A stretch of DNA of 49,049 nucleotides, from positions 1 through 49,049 of the forward strand of contig JAFSDI010000031.1 of the NCBI GenBank assembly GCA_017436325.1, written 5' to 3'. The notes beneath the pieces are model-generated. The model was not told the origin of the DNA and searched no databases. It was given only the letters and a program-made list of their open reading frames with translations. The DNA is from Alphaproteobacteria bacterium. GTDB taxonomy: Bacteria > Pseudomonadota > Alphaproteobacteria > Rs-D84. Each line of letters begins with the position of its first letter. Within the stretch, counting starts at the first letter, position 1. A program made the translations under genes and the position numbers. Below, one piece after another: positions 1-8,718 of this stretch.

Positions 1-317
1 GACCGTGTCTCAGTTCCAGCGTGGCTGATCGTCCTCTCAGACCAGCTATGGATCATCGCCTTGGTAGGCCATTACCCCACCAACAAGCTAATCCAACGCG
101 GGCACATCCATCACCGATAAATCTTTCCCGTTTCCGGCGTATGCGGTATTAGCGTTCGTTTCCAAACGTTATTCCCCAGTGATGGGCAGTTTCCCACGCG
201 TTACTCACTCGTGCGCCACTAGATCCACAAGTGCAAGCACCTGCTTCACCCGTTCGACTTGCATGCCTAAGACCTGCCGCCAGCGTTCGTTCTGAGCCAG
301 GATCAAACTCTCAAGTT
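1..317 (-). rRNA. 16S ribosomal RNA, 5' end (partial)
   Basis: The complement reads as the first roughly 315 nt of a bacterial 16S rRNA. It contains AGAGTTTGATCCTGGCTCAG (complement of about 292-311), followed by the GAACGAACGCTGGCGGC block and ending in CTGAGACACGGTC at base 1. The gene runs off the left edge, so only helices up to about H12 are present. The mature 5' end is set near 317, where AACTTGAGAGTTTGATC begins. The block around GTTGGTGGGGTAATGGCC is compatible with Alphaproteobacteria, but a database search would be needed to place the lineage. Confidence 0.97.
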
Positions 318-867
318 CTAAAAAAACCTGTAGTTAAGTCCCGTGCATATTAAACAAAAGCTGACTTTTAAAAATCAGTTCGTCTTTACATATATATTTA
401 TTCGCAAGACAAGTTTTAACGAGGTTTAATATGTAAACCTACTACCTGTCTAGGATATGCACTTTTGACTTAGTCAAAGTTTGGATATTTCCAAATTCAA
501 CTGTCTGCACATCCCTTCTTGAATTTTTTGATGAGCTGCTTTTATTCACAATGTTTGCGTTTCTTACAGAGTTATTTCGATTTTTATTTCTGTAAATCCG
601 CAGAATTTCAGGGGTTGAGTTTCTTTTCGTTTTTGTTGTCTCAACTTGAAAGCCCGATTAGTATGCGCTTAAACTTTCAAAAAGTCAAGCGGATTTTAAA
701 AAATAATTTTCAGAAAATTTTATTTTTAGGAATTTTCCCTAGTTTTCTGCGGTTTTTTATCTTAATTTTTTTTATATTTTTTCTATTTATTCGTCTAAAT
801 ATGATTCGGTTTTGTGTTTTTCTTGATTCGTATTAGGCTACGATTCGTATTTTTTCACTCGATTCGC
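318..867. other. AT-rich rRNA leader and intergenic region
   Basis: This 550-base stretch holds no gene I can support. On the minus strand it must contain the rRNA promoter and leader. An inverted repeat AGGTTTA/TAAACCT (422-428 with 434-440) and a near-palindrome around 361-381 could be leader or processing stems. A TTGACT at about 467-479 lies in a palindrome (TTGACT-A-AGTCAA) upstream of a poor -10 (TATCCT or CTAGAC), so a promoter here is only a weak suggestion. The region 519-836 is open in one frame but encodes only a Phe/Leu/Ile-rich string of the kind AT-rich noncoding DNA gives. Confidence 0.5.
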
Positions 868-1659
868 CTAAAATCGATAGACAAACCCTAGTTTTATCAT
901 TGGATAAATGCGCAATTCAGACAATTTTCGATTCGCATCCTGTTCAGCACGCAGTATATCAGCTGTTAATTGTGGAATTTCAACAGGTGACCATATTTGT
1001 GTTTCTTTATTATATATATATAACTGAGTCTGTGGCACATCTATTTTAATCCTTGCAGGACTGTTTGTAATTACGACACCTGCATCTAAGAATAAATTAA
1101 AGCCACAGCCAAGCTGGACATCAAGCCCTGTACCAAAATATGGACCAAAGTAATTCCAATCTATTTCTGCAGTCCCATCAAATGAATTTCCGTTATAGTA
1201 GTAGTGATCGCCCGCAAGATAGAAATAAAAACGTTCTGTGGGCGCATTTTCTGCATTACCAAAAATAGCCGAATCAAGTGTCGCCCCACCCCACGCAATC
1301 CCGCCTGTCAATCGCCATAAACTAACAAAAGGATAATAGTCTATCAAAACAGCACCATGCCACGCATCAAGCTTGCCTTCGTCTATCTTTACACCATCAC
1401 CAACATCACGACCATCGCGCATATAAGAATCAATCGCCGAATCAATAGCAGACTTTAATGGGGCTGTTGCCGCAAAATCTATGCGCGCACCAAAATGACG
1501 CAACCATTTATAGCTAATTTCTGGATTATAATAGCCCGCAATAATATTAAGTCCCGTGGTCGCTGATACACCAATACCTAATTGCAAGCCATTTGCCAAA
1601 GTATTTTCTGCAACAGCGGGACCGCAAATAAAAAAAAACAATAAAACTATTTTCTTCAT
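868..1659 (-). CDS. Outer-membrane beta-barrel protein, unknown function
   Basis: A 263-residue exported protein. The start is taken at the ATG at 1659, because MKKIVLLFFFICGPAVA is a classic Sec signal peptide with an AxA cleavage site, while an upstream in-frame ATG would add a nonsensical leader. The mature part has alternating aromatic/hydrophobic and polar stretches, is rich in Gly, Tyr and Trp, and ends in Phe (GFVYRF), the usual C-terminal signal for BAM-dependent barrel insertion. No enzymatic motif is visible. There is no Shine-Dalgarno sequence; a TATCAT box ends six bases before the ATG, so the mRNA may be leaderless. It is divergent from the next gene. Function is unknown; barrel assignment is inferred from composition and the C-terminal residue. 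Confidence 0.75.
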   Translation of the reverse strand: MKKIVLLFFFICGPAVAENTLANGLQLGIGVSATTGLNIIAGYYNPEISYKWLRHFGARIDFAATAPLKSAIDSAIDSYMRDGRDVGDGVKIDEGKLDAWHGAVLIDYYPFVSLWRLTGGIAWGGATLDSAIFGNAENAPTERFYFYLAGDHYYYNGNSFDGTAEIDWNYFGPYFGTGLDVQLGCGFNLFLDAGVVITNSPARIKIDVPQTQLYIYNKETQIWSPVEIPQLTADILRAEQDANRKLSELRIYPMIKLGFVYRF

Positions 1660-1665
1660 ATGAAA

Positions 1666-1695
1666 ATGATACAAAAAAATACTATGCCTTAACAA
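1666..1695 (-). promoter_or_regulatory. Promoter of the 868-1659 gene (leaderless)
   Basis: On the minus strand TTGTTA (1690-1695) is followed by an 18-base spacer and TATCAT (1666-1671). The ATG begins six bases after the -10 box, so transcription would start at or next to the start codon. Confidence 0.4.
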
Positions 1696-1763
1696 TGGGC
1701 ATAAATACCTGAATAAAAATATAATAATGACAAATTTCATTTTTATTATAACTTAAAATGTGA

Positions 1764-1776
1764 TATAATATTAGGT
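1764..1776 (+). promoter_or_regulatory. Extended -10 promoter abutting a start codon
   Basis: TGATATAAT (extended -10, TATAAT at 1764-1769) is followed by seven bases and then ATG at 1777. No good -35 and no Shine-Dalgarno sequence is present. This predicts a leaderless or nearly leaderless mRNA. Confidence 0.5.
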
Positions 1777-3117
1777 ATGAAAACCACTAATTTATTTTTT
1801 TGGTCCATGGCGGCCATATTTTCTGCGGTTCCTGTTTACGCATCTGATTGCATAGGCCCAGATTGTGATGTTCTACCGTTGGCTTTTGAAGAGTTTGAAT
1901 GGATTGGACTTGAAAAAAAACCATCCGCAATTATTGTTGCGACACCAATCCAAGAAGAACAACAACCAGAAGTTGTTAGTGTTCCTACGTGGATTGATTC
2001 CGATGCAACAATTGCACACACACCAGAAATACAAAATTTGCCGTTACCAGATCAAAATACTATGGTTGAGGCAAAATTGCTGACTATAAAACCAGTACCA
2101 GAAGACAACAGACCACCGCTGTGGGATGGGGTTATTGGTGAATACGATGGAAATAATGCTGTGCAGACTGTTGACTGGAAAGACGGCGTGCCAATTTGGG
2201 ATGATTCTATCGCAAGTTATAAATATAAAGATTTTAGCGATTGGTTCTTGAAACCAACACCGGAAATATATCTGCGTGATATAGCACCAGAAGAAGCAAG
2301 CACTATTAACCCAAAAGAATTATATCTGAGCACAATGGAAGATGCCGCCGCAACACGCGCACGCGTGGAAGAGCTGTTGGCACCAAAAAAACCAATTGGA
2401 AATTTGTGGTTTGAAAATTTGAACCCGTCTGGGGCAATAGAAAATATACCAGAAAAATATGCTGCACAAGATATGACCGTTATGGTTAAGGAGAGTTTTA
2501 CCAACAATACGATTATCGAAGAAGGTTGTCCTTTTGAAACAATAACAGAATGTGAGATATGGCGCAGAAAACCAATAATTCGTGAGACTGTTTCACCACG
2601 TAGCGCGAAATTGCGTGATACAAATATCGATGAATTCTTGGGCGCTGCGAGTTGTAATGTTGAAATCAAGGCAAACCATCATGCCGCAGCACCATTGTTA
2701 GATAGATATAAAATGCTGATGCGCGCAGCAAGTGCATGCTGTACAGACGGTATGGCATACGCATTAAAGCAGGCAGGCGCAACAGATGGCTTGGTCTATA
2801 AATTCTTGGTAGATGACGCTAACTTCTATGGCATCGGGTCGCGTTGCCTGATGATGACCGACCATGATTTTGATACAAAATATCCAAATACCGCAACCGC
2901 TGTTGTTGCAGCAGATGTTAGAAATGGATGCCTTTGCCGTGGCAGACAATGGTTTAAAGCAATGCTGGCACCATTCCAACAAGTATATCAACAGATGCCC
3001 GAATTTAAAAACGCACCATTCCATTATACTTATAAAGATGGTCTGCAACGCGAAATTACCGTGTCTGTTAATAATGATGTGCAAAATGTTCTGAAACAAC
3101 TGGAACAATGTCCATAA
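1777..3117 (+). CDS. Secreted Cys-containing protein, unknown function
   Basis: A 446-residue protein that I do not recognise. It starts with a Sec signal peptide (hydrophobic core about residues 5-20, ending VYASDC). Residues 25-170 are acidic and Pro-rich with repeated short motifs ending in D-S/G-I, suggesting an extended region. The C-terminal third (about 290-446) carries most of the cysteines (CNVEIK, ACCTDG, SRCLMM, GCLCRG and a final EQCP) and looks like a compact disulfide-stabilised periplasmic domain. It stands alone between a leaderless promoter and the terminator at 3123-3203. It could be a lineage-specific envelope protein. Coding status is firm from length, signal peptide and codon pattern; function is unknown. 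Confidence 0.8.
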   Translation: MKTTNLFFWSMAAIFSAVPVYASDCIGPDCDVLPLAFEEFEWIGLEKKPSAIIVATPIQEEQQPEVVSVPTWIDSDATIAHTPEIQNLPLPDQNTMVEAKLLTIKPVPEDNRPPLWDGVIGEYDGNNAVQTVDWKDGVPIWDDSIASYKYKDFSDWFLKPTPEIYLRDIAPEEASTINPKELYLSTMEDAAATRARVEELLAPKKPIGNLWFENLNPSGAIENIPEKYAAQDMTVMVKESFTNNTIIEEGCPFETITECEIWRRKPIIRETVSPRSAKLRDTNIDEFLGAASCNVEIKANHHAAAPLLDRYKMLMRAASACCTDGMAYALKQAGATDGLVYKFLVDDANFYGIGSRCLMMTDHDFDTKYPNTATAVVAADVRNGCLCRGRQWFKAMLAPFQQVYQQMPEFKNAPFHYTYKDGLQREITVSVNNDVQNVLKQLEQCP

Positions 3118-3122
3118 ATTCA

Positions 3123-3203
3123 CCCCGCTGTTTGAACTGTATCCCAAAAAGTGGACAGATAAAAACCATCCTGAGGTCGGTTCAACTGGCGGGGATTTTT
3201 TTT
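3123..3203 (+). terminator. Long-stem terminator with an IS-end-like arm
   Basis: CCCCGC (3123-3128) pairs with GCGGGG (3189-3194) and TTGAAC (3132-3137) pairs with GTTCAA (3180-3185), separated by a three-base internal mismatch. The stem is followed by a T8 run. The left arm continues as TGAACTGTATCCCAAA and then AAGTGGACAG, which resembles ends of IS3-type elements. A 15/16 match to this string lies in the infC terminator at 30764-30779. Confidence 0.6.
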
Positions 3204-3279
3204 ATATATAAAATTAACCTTGCAGATAAACTAAATCAGTATAATATATATGTCGAAACACAAAATAAAGGTGAAAATT

Positions 3280-4635
3280 ATGCCAGCAAAAACAGTTAAT
3301 GATATTGTCGCACTTTGTAAACGCCGCGGTTTTATATTTACGGGCTCAGAAATATATGGCGGCTTAGGGGGCGCGTATGACTATGGCCCATACGGTGTCG
3401 AATTAATGAAAAATATTCGTGAGGCCTGGTGGAATGCGATGATTTATTCACGCGATGATATCGAAGGACTGGATGCAGCACTGATTACAAATCGCCTTAT
3501 GTGGAAATATTCAGGGCACGAGGCTGGATTTTCAGACCCATTGGTCGAATGCAAAAAATGTGGCGCACGTATGCGTCAAGACAAAATGAAGGATATAACA
3601 AAATGTGACAATTGCGGCAGTACTGAAATCACCGAACCACGTGCATACCAACTGATGATGGGGCTGTCAATTGGGGCAACGGCAGACGGCGCAATAAATG
3701 CTTATTTGCGACCAGAAACAGCAACAACAACATATACTAATTTTAAAAACGTATTGGATGCAAAACCACACAAACTGCCGTTCGGTATCGCACAAATAGG
3801 AAAGGCGTTTCGCAATGAAATTTCACCACGCGGATTTGTGTTCCGTATGCGTGAATTTGAACAGGCAGAAATGCAGTACTTTGTTAATCCTGCAGATGAT
3901 GAAAAATTCCATAAAATGTGGATGGAAGAAAGACTGGCTTGGTGGATTAATGTACTGGGGATACCAGCAGAAAAACTGCGTTTTGCACCACACGAAAAAT
4001 TAGCACATTATGCCAAGGCGGCTGTAGATATAGAATATCAATTTCCTGATGGATTTGATGAGGTCGAAGGTATACACAATCGACAAGACTTTGATTTAGG
4101 CTCTCATACCAAAGGACAAAAAGAACTGAACATCAATGCGAATGTTCTTGAAAACAAAGACAGCACTACAAAACTGGCCTTTAGCGACCCACAAAGTGGC
4201 AAAACATTTGTACCATATGTTATCGAAACCGCAATGGGGATTAATCGTGCTATGCTGGCTGTAATGCTGGAAGCGTATGAAGAAGAAGATTTAGGTGACG
4301 GAAAAACACGTACTGTGTTAAAACTAAGACCTGCGTTGGCACCAGTCAAGGCGGCAGTCATCCCATTGGCGCGTAATGTTCCAGAATTGTTAAACATATC
4401 TGATAACATCGTGCGTGATTTGCGCAAGATGGGGATTGGTCGTATTGAATTAGAAAATTCTGGAAATATTGGTAAAAATTATCGCAGACACGATGAAATC
4501 GGAACCCCAGTTTGTATAACTGTTGACCACCAAACATTAGAGGATAATACCGTTACACTGCGCCACCGTGATACAATGGCACAGGAACGTATCCCAGTCA
4601 CACAGATTAAAGATAAATTGTTGGAAATTATATAA
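3280..4635 (+). CDS. glyQS: Glycyl-tRNA synthetase, dimeric (alpha2) type
   Basis: A 451-residue class II aminoacyl-tRNA synthetase that charges tRNA-Gly with glycine. The start at 3280 is chosen because AAAGGTG lies seven bases upstream; an upstream in-frame ATG at 3250 has no ribosome site. Visible family features: the N-terminal GSEIYGGLGGAYDYGPYG block, a four-Cys zinc site (Cys91, 94, 109, 112), motif 2 (FRNEISPRGFVFRMREFEQ), motif 3 region (ETAMGINRAMLAVM) and a C-terminal anticodon-binding domain from about residue 355. This is the single-chain dimeric enzyme rather than the GlyQ/GlyS heterotetramer that most Alphaproteobacteria use. It is a single-gene unit closed by the hairpin at 4640. 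Confidence 0.95.
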   Translation: MPAKTVNDIVALCKRRGFIFTGSEIYGGLGGAYDYGPYGVELMKNIREAWWNAMIYSRDDIEGLDAALITNRLMWKYSGHEAGFSDPLVECKKCGARMRQDKMKDITKCDNCGSTEITEPRAYQLMMGLSIGATADGAINAYLRPETATTTYTNFKNVLDAKPHKLPFGIAQIGKAFRNEISPRGFVFRMREFEQAEMQYFVNPADDEKFHKMWMEERLAWWINVLGIPAEKLRFAPHEKLAHYAKAAVDIEYQFPDGFDEVEGIHNRQDFDLGSHTKGQKELNINANVLENKDSTTKLAFSDPQSGKTFVPYVIETAMGINRAMLAVMLEAYEEEDLGDGKTRTVLKLRPALAPVKAAVIPLARNVPELLNISDNIVRDLRKMGIGRIELENSGNIGKNYRRHDEIGTPVCITVDHQTLEDNTVTLRHRDTMAQERIPVTQIKDKLLEII

Positions 4636-4639
4636 TATA

Positions 4640-4661
4640 AATCCCCGTTTGGGGATTTTTT
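4640..4661 (+). terminator. Terminator after glyQS
   Basis: AATCCCC-GTTT-GGGGATT followed by a T-run. It lies between two convergent genes and can serve glyQS; the complement also has an A/T flank, so it may work in both directions. Confidence 0.8.
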
Positions 4662-7600
4662 ATAAATTCTTTATCTTGTTATAATTATTATCGTGTAACA
4701 CCTTGCTTGCACCAACAAGTCTGCCATTATATGTCTGAACCACCCCATCAGGAAATTCTGCATTAATTACCGAATAAGCGCCCACAGCAGCATAAGGAAT
4801 CTGCACACCATATGAATTTGAACCGATAAACTTTAAAATCGTTGTTGGGGCAAGTTTCTGATTTAATAATGCCTGAATCTGCGTTATAAAAGCAGGTATT
4901 GGATTTGTTAGGTACAAGTTAAACCAACCACCAGTTTGACCTATACCTAGCAATGGTGTCCACGACTGTGTCGAAGCATCCATATAAAATGGTAAATTAT
5001 GACCGTTGTAGTCCGCAACGACGACCGCTTTGTTATTAATATTTACAATGGGGGATTTCGTATTCGCGGTCGTATCCATTGAAATCAATTTTATTTGCGT
5101 ACTATCAACGATACCAATAATACCATACGCATTATTCAATATTGTGTTTATTTCATTTTCAATGCCTGAACCCGTCAAAACGTTTTGCTGTGTTGCACCA
5201 TGGTCTTTATCACGATTTAATAAGCCACCAACCAAGAACCCTGTACCAACAGTACCCAATACAGCTGCACCCGCAATCAGTCCTGTTCTGGGCTTCGTCA
5301 CATCATACGATGTAATTGTACGACCATTCGGTGTTGGTATAACCACAGGTGTTGGTACAACCACAGGGTCTGGTGTAACCACAGGGACTGGGGTTGGTAT
5401 AACAACAGGATCTGGGTCTGGTGTAACCACAGGGGCTGGTATAACCACAGGGGCTGGTGTTGTTGGCACTGTTTGTTGTGAAACAGGTTGCGTAACAATG
5501 GGTATTGGTTGTACCGGTATTTCTGATATTGACGGTACAACTGGTTGCAAATCAAGTTGTGCCTGTGATTTATTTGGTCTTGTTATTAAGAAATCTGTAT
5601 CCTCTTCCAGTGCATGCCAAACAAGCCCACCAGTTCCAACAGTTGCAGCAACTAAATTCCCAATTCCAAGACTTTGGGCAACAGTCCAATCTGTAATAAT
5701 TTGACCAGTTTTAGTAAACCAAACACTTTGCCCCAGCTGTAAGCCAAGTTCTTTGACCAATTCCGAATTTGTTTTAGCTGTTCTTCCTAATGATGCAATA
5801 AACTTGTTTGAAACCAATGTGCCATTACTGCCATCAGGTGAAACATACTTTAACAAATTGCTTTTGTTGTTCATATTTCCAACGACTTTTGCTTCTATTG
5901 CATCCCTGGCTTGAACAAAAGAATTTGCTGTATTTCCAATAATATTTAACAAACCACCAGCAATCATCATTCCATTACTAATAGTTCTGAAATACTGCCA
6001 AAACTGTTTTTTTTCTTTGACAACACAATTGCCGTTTGCATCACATTTAAATAATTCAGAGTTACCGTAAAAATCTGTCCAGAATTTAGAATCATCATCC
6101 AGCTGATTTATTAATTTCACAAAAATATCATCCAATGCTTTTGCTTCTGCCTGTCCAAATTCTTCGGAATAACTTTGCATTCGATTTAATTCATCAATAA
6201 GTAATTTTTCTGCACATTCTGATGTACCATCTATTAAACATTGATTCGCTTTTTTTACAAACGGTTCGAAAATTCCAAATGTAATCACACTTTCCGATGC
6301 AACCTTACCTGCAGCGCCTGTAATAACTAAACCAGAACCTATTTTTGCCACAACAGCCCATGCCCCAGGCGCAGCAGTACCACCACTGTACAGTGTCGCC
6401 GTAACAGCAACAGCAGCAGCAACAACAACACCACCGATTTTAATTACTTTTTCAGTGTTTGTGACGCTTTTTGCAACGGGTAAAACACAAAGACCAGAAT
6501 TATCATCCCAATAAATATCTTTGCAATCTGGGCAATCAACCTGAGCCCTTGCAATCAACTCTTCGCATCCTTGTCTGCTGACAGCGGCACAATTTTTCCC
6601 ATCAAAAGTACCATCGGCAAGGATGCACGTCATCGCTTGCATACCAGCATTTGCGCGTTTTTTCATTAATTCATTGACATCATCAAAAACATAATCTATC
6701 TGCTGATTACCAATATAACAAGACACAATATCGTCTTTTGGGGCATTCGTTGATACGTTACAGCCAGAACCGGTATATGTTTTGAAACTGCTGTCACATC
6801 TGATATTAAATATATCTGTGCCACATTTTCTGGCGGTATATTCTTTTAACGCTTCAATAAATTCAAGTTGCGTATTGAATTGAGTGTCACGACAAAATAC
6901 AAATGAATCAATATCACATGCGGTCTTTAAATCTTTTTCAGATTTTATAAATTGTCTAAAACCAATTTCGCATTTGTTTGTTTCCGATTTATAGTCAACT
7001 TCTGTTCCTTCTATGATTGATTGAAATGCTGTTCTTATTTTGGAACACGTTTGCGCATTTGTTTGCAGACAACCAGGCTTATTTGCCCCACCGGTTACAC
7101 TGGCCCCGCTGTTATAAATTCCACAGACTGACTTTATGATATCACCCTGAATCTTGTCGTCAAAACTTTCACGTATGTCATCAAACTTAAATTCATAGAA
7201 CGCACCAGTCTTTAATGATTTACATTGTATAAAATCATCATTTTCTGCTTTTCTGTATTCTGTAGAACAAATTATTTCGTCATTGTATTTTTCTTTGGCG
7301 TATAATTTTGACAAGGCAACTGCAGATGACTGTTGCACATTTGTATAATTAAAGAAGTCTGCCTCACATTTTGATATATCTCTTTTATCTGCATCTATAC
7401 CTGTTTTTGATTTACAGACACTGAAAAACAAGGAATCACCAAATGACACTAATGCATTAACAAATTGTACACATTTTTCCTTATCCGCCTGTTGTGTTAT
7501 ATCAAGCCCACCAGCATTACAAACCTGCCACATTTCATCGGCTTGCAAACCCACACCATTATTATTATTAAGATAGTCGCGATATTTTTGCAACACAGAT

Positions 7601-7737
7601 TCTTGTTGTTCGTATTCTGAAAAATACCGTTGAGTAATAACTTCTAAGACATCTGTTTTTACACGAAAATATGTTTCAGCCAATATCGGTGTAGAAAATA
7701 ATAAACAAGCAAATAATGCAATTAATCTTTTCATCAT
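4660..7737 (-). CDS. Large secreted protein with Cys-rich N-terminus and Pro/Val repeats
   Basis: A 1025-residue protein that I do not recognise. The start at 7737 (ATGATG) overlaps the TGA stop of the upstream gene, giving translational coupling, and begins a signal peptide (MMKRLIALFACLLFSTPILA). Residues 20-430 hold about 25 cysteines in a pattern suggesting repeated disulfide-bonded modules (CxxD, NKCEIGF, CPDCKD). A Gly/Ala-rich hydrophobic stretch follows at about 433-500, and a helical region to about 740. A Pro-Val-Ile repeat (units like VVIPTP and VVTPDP) spans about 755-802, then a second hydrophobic segment at about 817-839 and a C-terminal domain to 1025. The repeat could span the periplasm or peptidoglycan, with hydrophobic segments in a membrane. 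It is the second gene of the leader A operon and probably acts with its 312-residue partner. Confidence 0.85.
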   Translation of the reverse strand: MMKRLIALFACLLFSTPILAETYFRVKTDVLEVITQRYFSEYEQQESVLQKYRDYLNNNNGVGLQADEMWQVCNAGGLDITQQADKEKCVQFVNALVSFGDSLFFSVCKSKTGIDADKRDISKCEADFFNYTNVQQSSAVALSKLYAKEKYNDEIICSTEYRKAENDDFIQCKSLKTGAFYEFKFDDIRESFDDKIQGDIIKSVCGIYNSGASVTGGANKPGCLQTNAQTCSKIRTAFQSIIEGTEVDYKSETNKCEIGFRQFIKSEKDLKTACDIDSFVFCRDTQFNTQLEFIEALKEYTARKCGTDIFNIRCDSSFKTYTGSGCNVSTNAPKDDIVSCYIGNQQIDYVFDDVNELMKKRANAGMQAMTCILADGTFDGKNCAAVSRQGCEELIARAQVDCPDCKDIYWDDNSGLCVLPVAKSVTNTEKVIKIGGVVVAAAVAVTATLYSGGTAAPGAWAVVAKIGSGLVITGAAGKVASESVITFGIFEPFVKKANQCLIDGTSECAEKLLIDELNRMQSYSEEFGQAEAKALDDIFVKLINQLDDDSKFWTDFYGNSELFKCDANGNCVVKEKKQFWQYFRTISNGMMIAGGLLNIIGNTANSFVQARDAIEAKVVGNMNNKSNLLKYVSPDGSNGTLVSNKFIASLGRTAKTNSELVKELGLQLGQSVWFTKTGQIITDWTVAQSLGIGNLVAATVGTGGLVWHALEEDTDFLITRPNKSQAQLDLQPVVPSISEIPVQPIPIVTQPVSQQTVPTTPAPVVIPAPVVTPDPDPVVIPTPVPVVTPDPVVVPTPVVIPTPNGRTITSYDVTKPRTGLIAGAAVLGTVGTGFLVGGLLNRDKDHGATQQNVLTGSGIENEINTILNNAYGIIGIVDSTQIKLISMDTTANTKSPIVNINNKAVVVADYNGHNLPFYMDASTQSWTPLLGIGQTGGWFNLYLTNPIPAFITQIQALLNQKLAPTTILKFIGSNSYGVQIPYAAVGAYSVINAEFPDGVVQTYNGRLVGASKVLHDNNYNKIKNL
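5332..5470. repeat. Degenerate tandem repeats coding Pro/Val/Ile
   Basis: On the plus strand, units of 12-18 bases such as GGTATAACCACAGGTGTT and GTAACCACAGGGACTGGG recur about nine times. They encode the Pro-rich linker of the 1025-residue protein. The reading frame stays open. Slipped-strand changes here would alter linker length in multiples of six residues, so strain variation is likely. Confidence 0.7.
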
Positions 7738-8672
7738 TTTAATACCCCCGTACATTTTGATGCTACTTCGGCAACTTGCTTAATCGCTTTGATCTGAGTT
7801 GCGTTAAACACCGTGGCTGTGGCAGATGCTGCTGCTGATGCACCCGCCAAGACATTTGATACAGTATTTAAATTCTTTTCCTTTTTTTTACCGAAATCAG
7901 TATTATTATCACGAACCTTGTCACTGTTGGCAGATGCAGACGTGAATGTGCCAACCAAACCAGTTGTTGCACCAATTCCAGAAGAAACCATTGCACCTTT
8001 ACCGCGCTTGTTAATCTTGGACAGGTCAATATATTCAAATTCTTTGCAGACCGATTCAATTGTTTGTGCCTCGCTAACATCTTCGCCATTTATACGCGCT
8101 TGCAAAATCGCGGTACGCAATACAGATAAGGATTCTTTACATGCGGTTATTTGTGCTTCTAAATCATCATCAACCTTGTTTGTGCCAGCAATAACCGCAC
8201 TGGCCAGATTTGTTGCAGCAGAACCAGCCATCAGACCTGTGCGCCAATTACCAAGCTTCTTGGATTGTTGTACCGTTTTCTTTAATTCTGATTCTATTTC
8301 TAACTCACTCTGTATAACAGTATCGTATGCAGCATTAAATTCAGACATAAATACACTGACCTCTGTATTTGTCATTGGGGTTTGTTTTTTTGATAACTCT
8401 TCTATTTCTTTTAATATCGCTTCTAAAGTTTCGGCCTTGGCATCTTTACCAGTCTTGACAACACCAACAACTGTTGCGCCTGCACCAACTGCAGTACCAA
8501 CTGCAGTTATTGCGGTATTAATTCCAGCCATTTTCTTTAAATCATATAACGCTTCATCAATGCCAACGCACGCGGTATAGGTGGCACGTAATGCATCATC
8601 AAGCAACAAAACATCATTTGCAAATACTGGCGTTAGCATAATACACCACAATGAAAATATTATCTTCTTCAT
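7734..8672 (-). CDS. Secreted helical protein with Gly/Ala-rich segments
   Basis: A 312-residue protein of unknown function. It has a signal peptide (MKKIIFSLWCIMLTPVFA) and a mature domain rich in predicted helix. Three Gly/Ala-rich hydrophobic stretches (about residues 54-72, 145-165 and 228-245) look like glycine-zipper membrane or packing helices, separated by charged helices (LEAILKEIEELSKK). Cys residues at about 35, 178, 206 and 308 could pair. The gene follows leader RNA A directly and its TGA stop overlaps the ATG of the 1025-residue gene, so the two products are almost certainly made together. A role in the cell envelope or in secretion is an inference from signal peptide and hydrophobic segments only. 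Confidence 0.85.
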   Translation of the reverse strand: MKKIIFSLWCIMLTPVFANDVLLLDDALRATYTACVGIDEALYDLKKMAGINTAITAVGTAVGAGATVVGVVKTGKDAKAETLEAILKEIEELSKKQTPMTNTEVSVFMSEFNAAYDTVIQSELEIESELKKTVQQSKKLGNWRTGLMAGSAATNLASAVIAGTNKVDDDLEAQITACKESLSVLRTAILQARINGEDVSEAQTIESVCKEFEYIDLSKINKRGKGAMVSSGIGATTGLVGTFTSASANSDKVRDNNTDFGKKKEKNLNTVSNVLAGASAAASATATVFNATQIKAIKQVAEVASKCTGVLK

Positions 8673-8692
8673 AAAAAAAGCCCCTATTTTTA

Positions 8693-8718
8693 TAAAAAAA
8701 ACACCCGAACAACAGGTG
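8693..8718 (-). terminator. Terminator within leader RNA A
   Basis: On the minus strand CACCTG pairs with CGGGTG around a TTGTT loop (8702-8707 with 8713-8718), followed by T8. It stands between the structured leader and the start codon at 8672, so read-through is needed to express the operon. Confidence 0.75.

Noticed and set aside
519..836. 105-residue plus-strand ORF upstream of the 16S gene
   Set aside because: Composition is almost only Phe, Leu, Ile, Ser and Lys, as expected of AT-rich noncoding DNA; no ribosome site and no domain.
5332..5470. CRISPR array
   Set aside because: Repeats are short, degenerate and lie in frame inside a coding region; there are no unique spacers or cas genes.
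7813..8580. 255-residue ORF antisense to the 312-residue gene
   Set aside because: It lies entirely opposite a gene with a signal peptide, ribosome site and operon context; the Ala/Val/Pro-rich product is a mirror of that gene's codon pattern.
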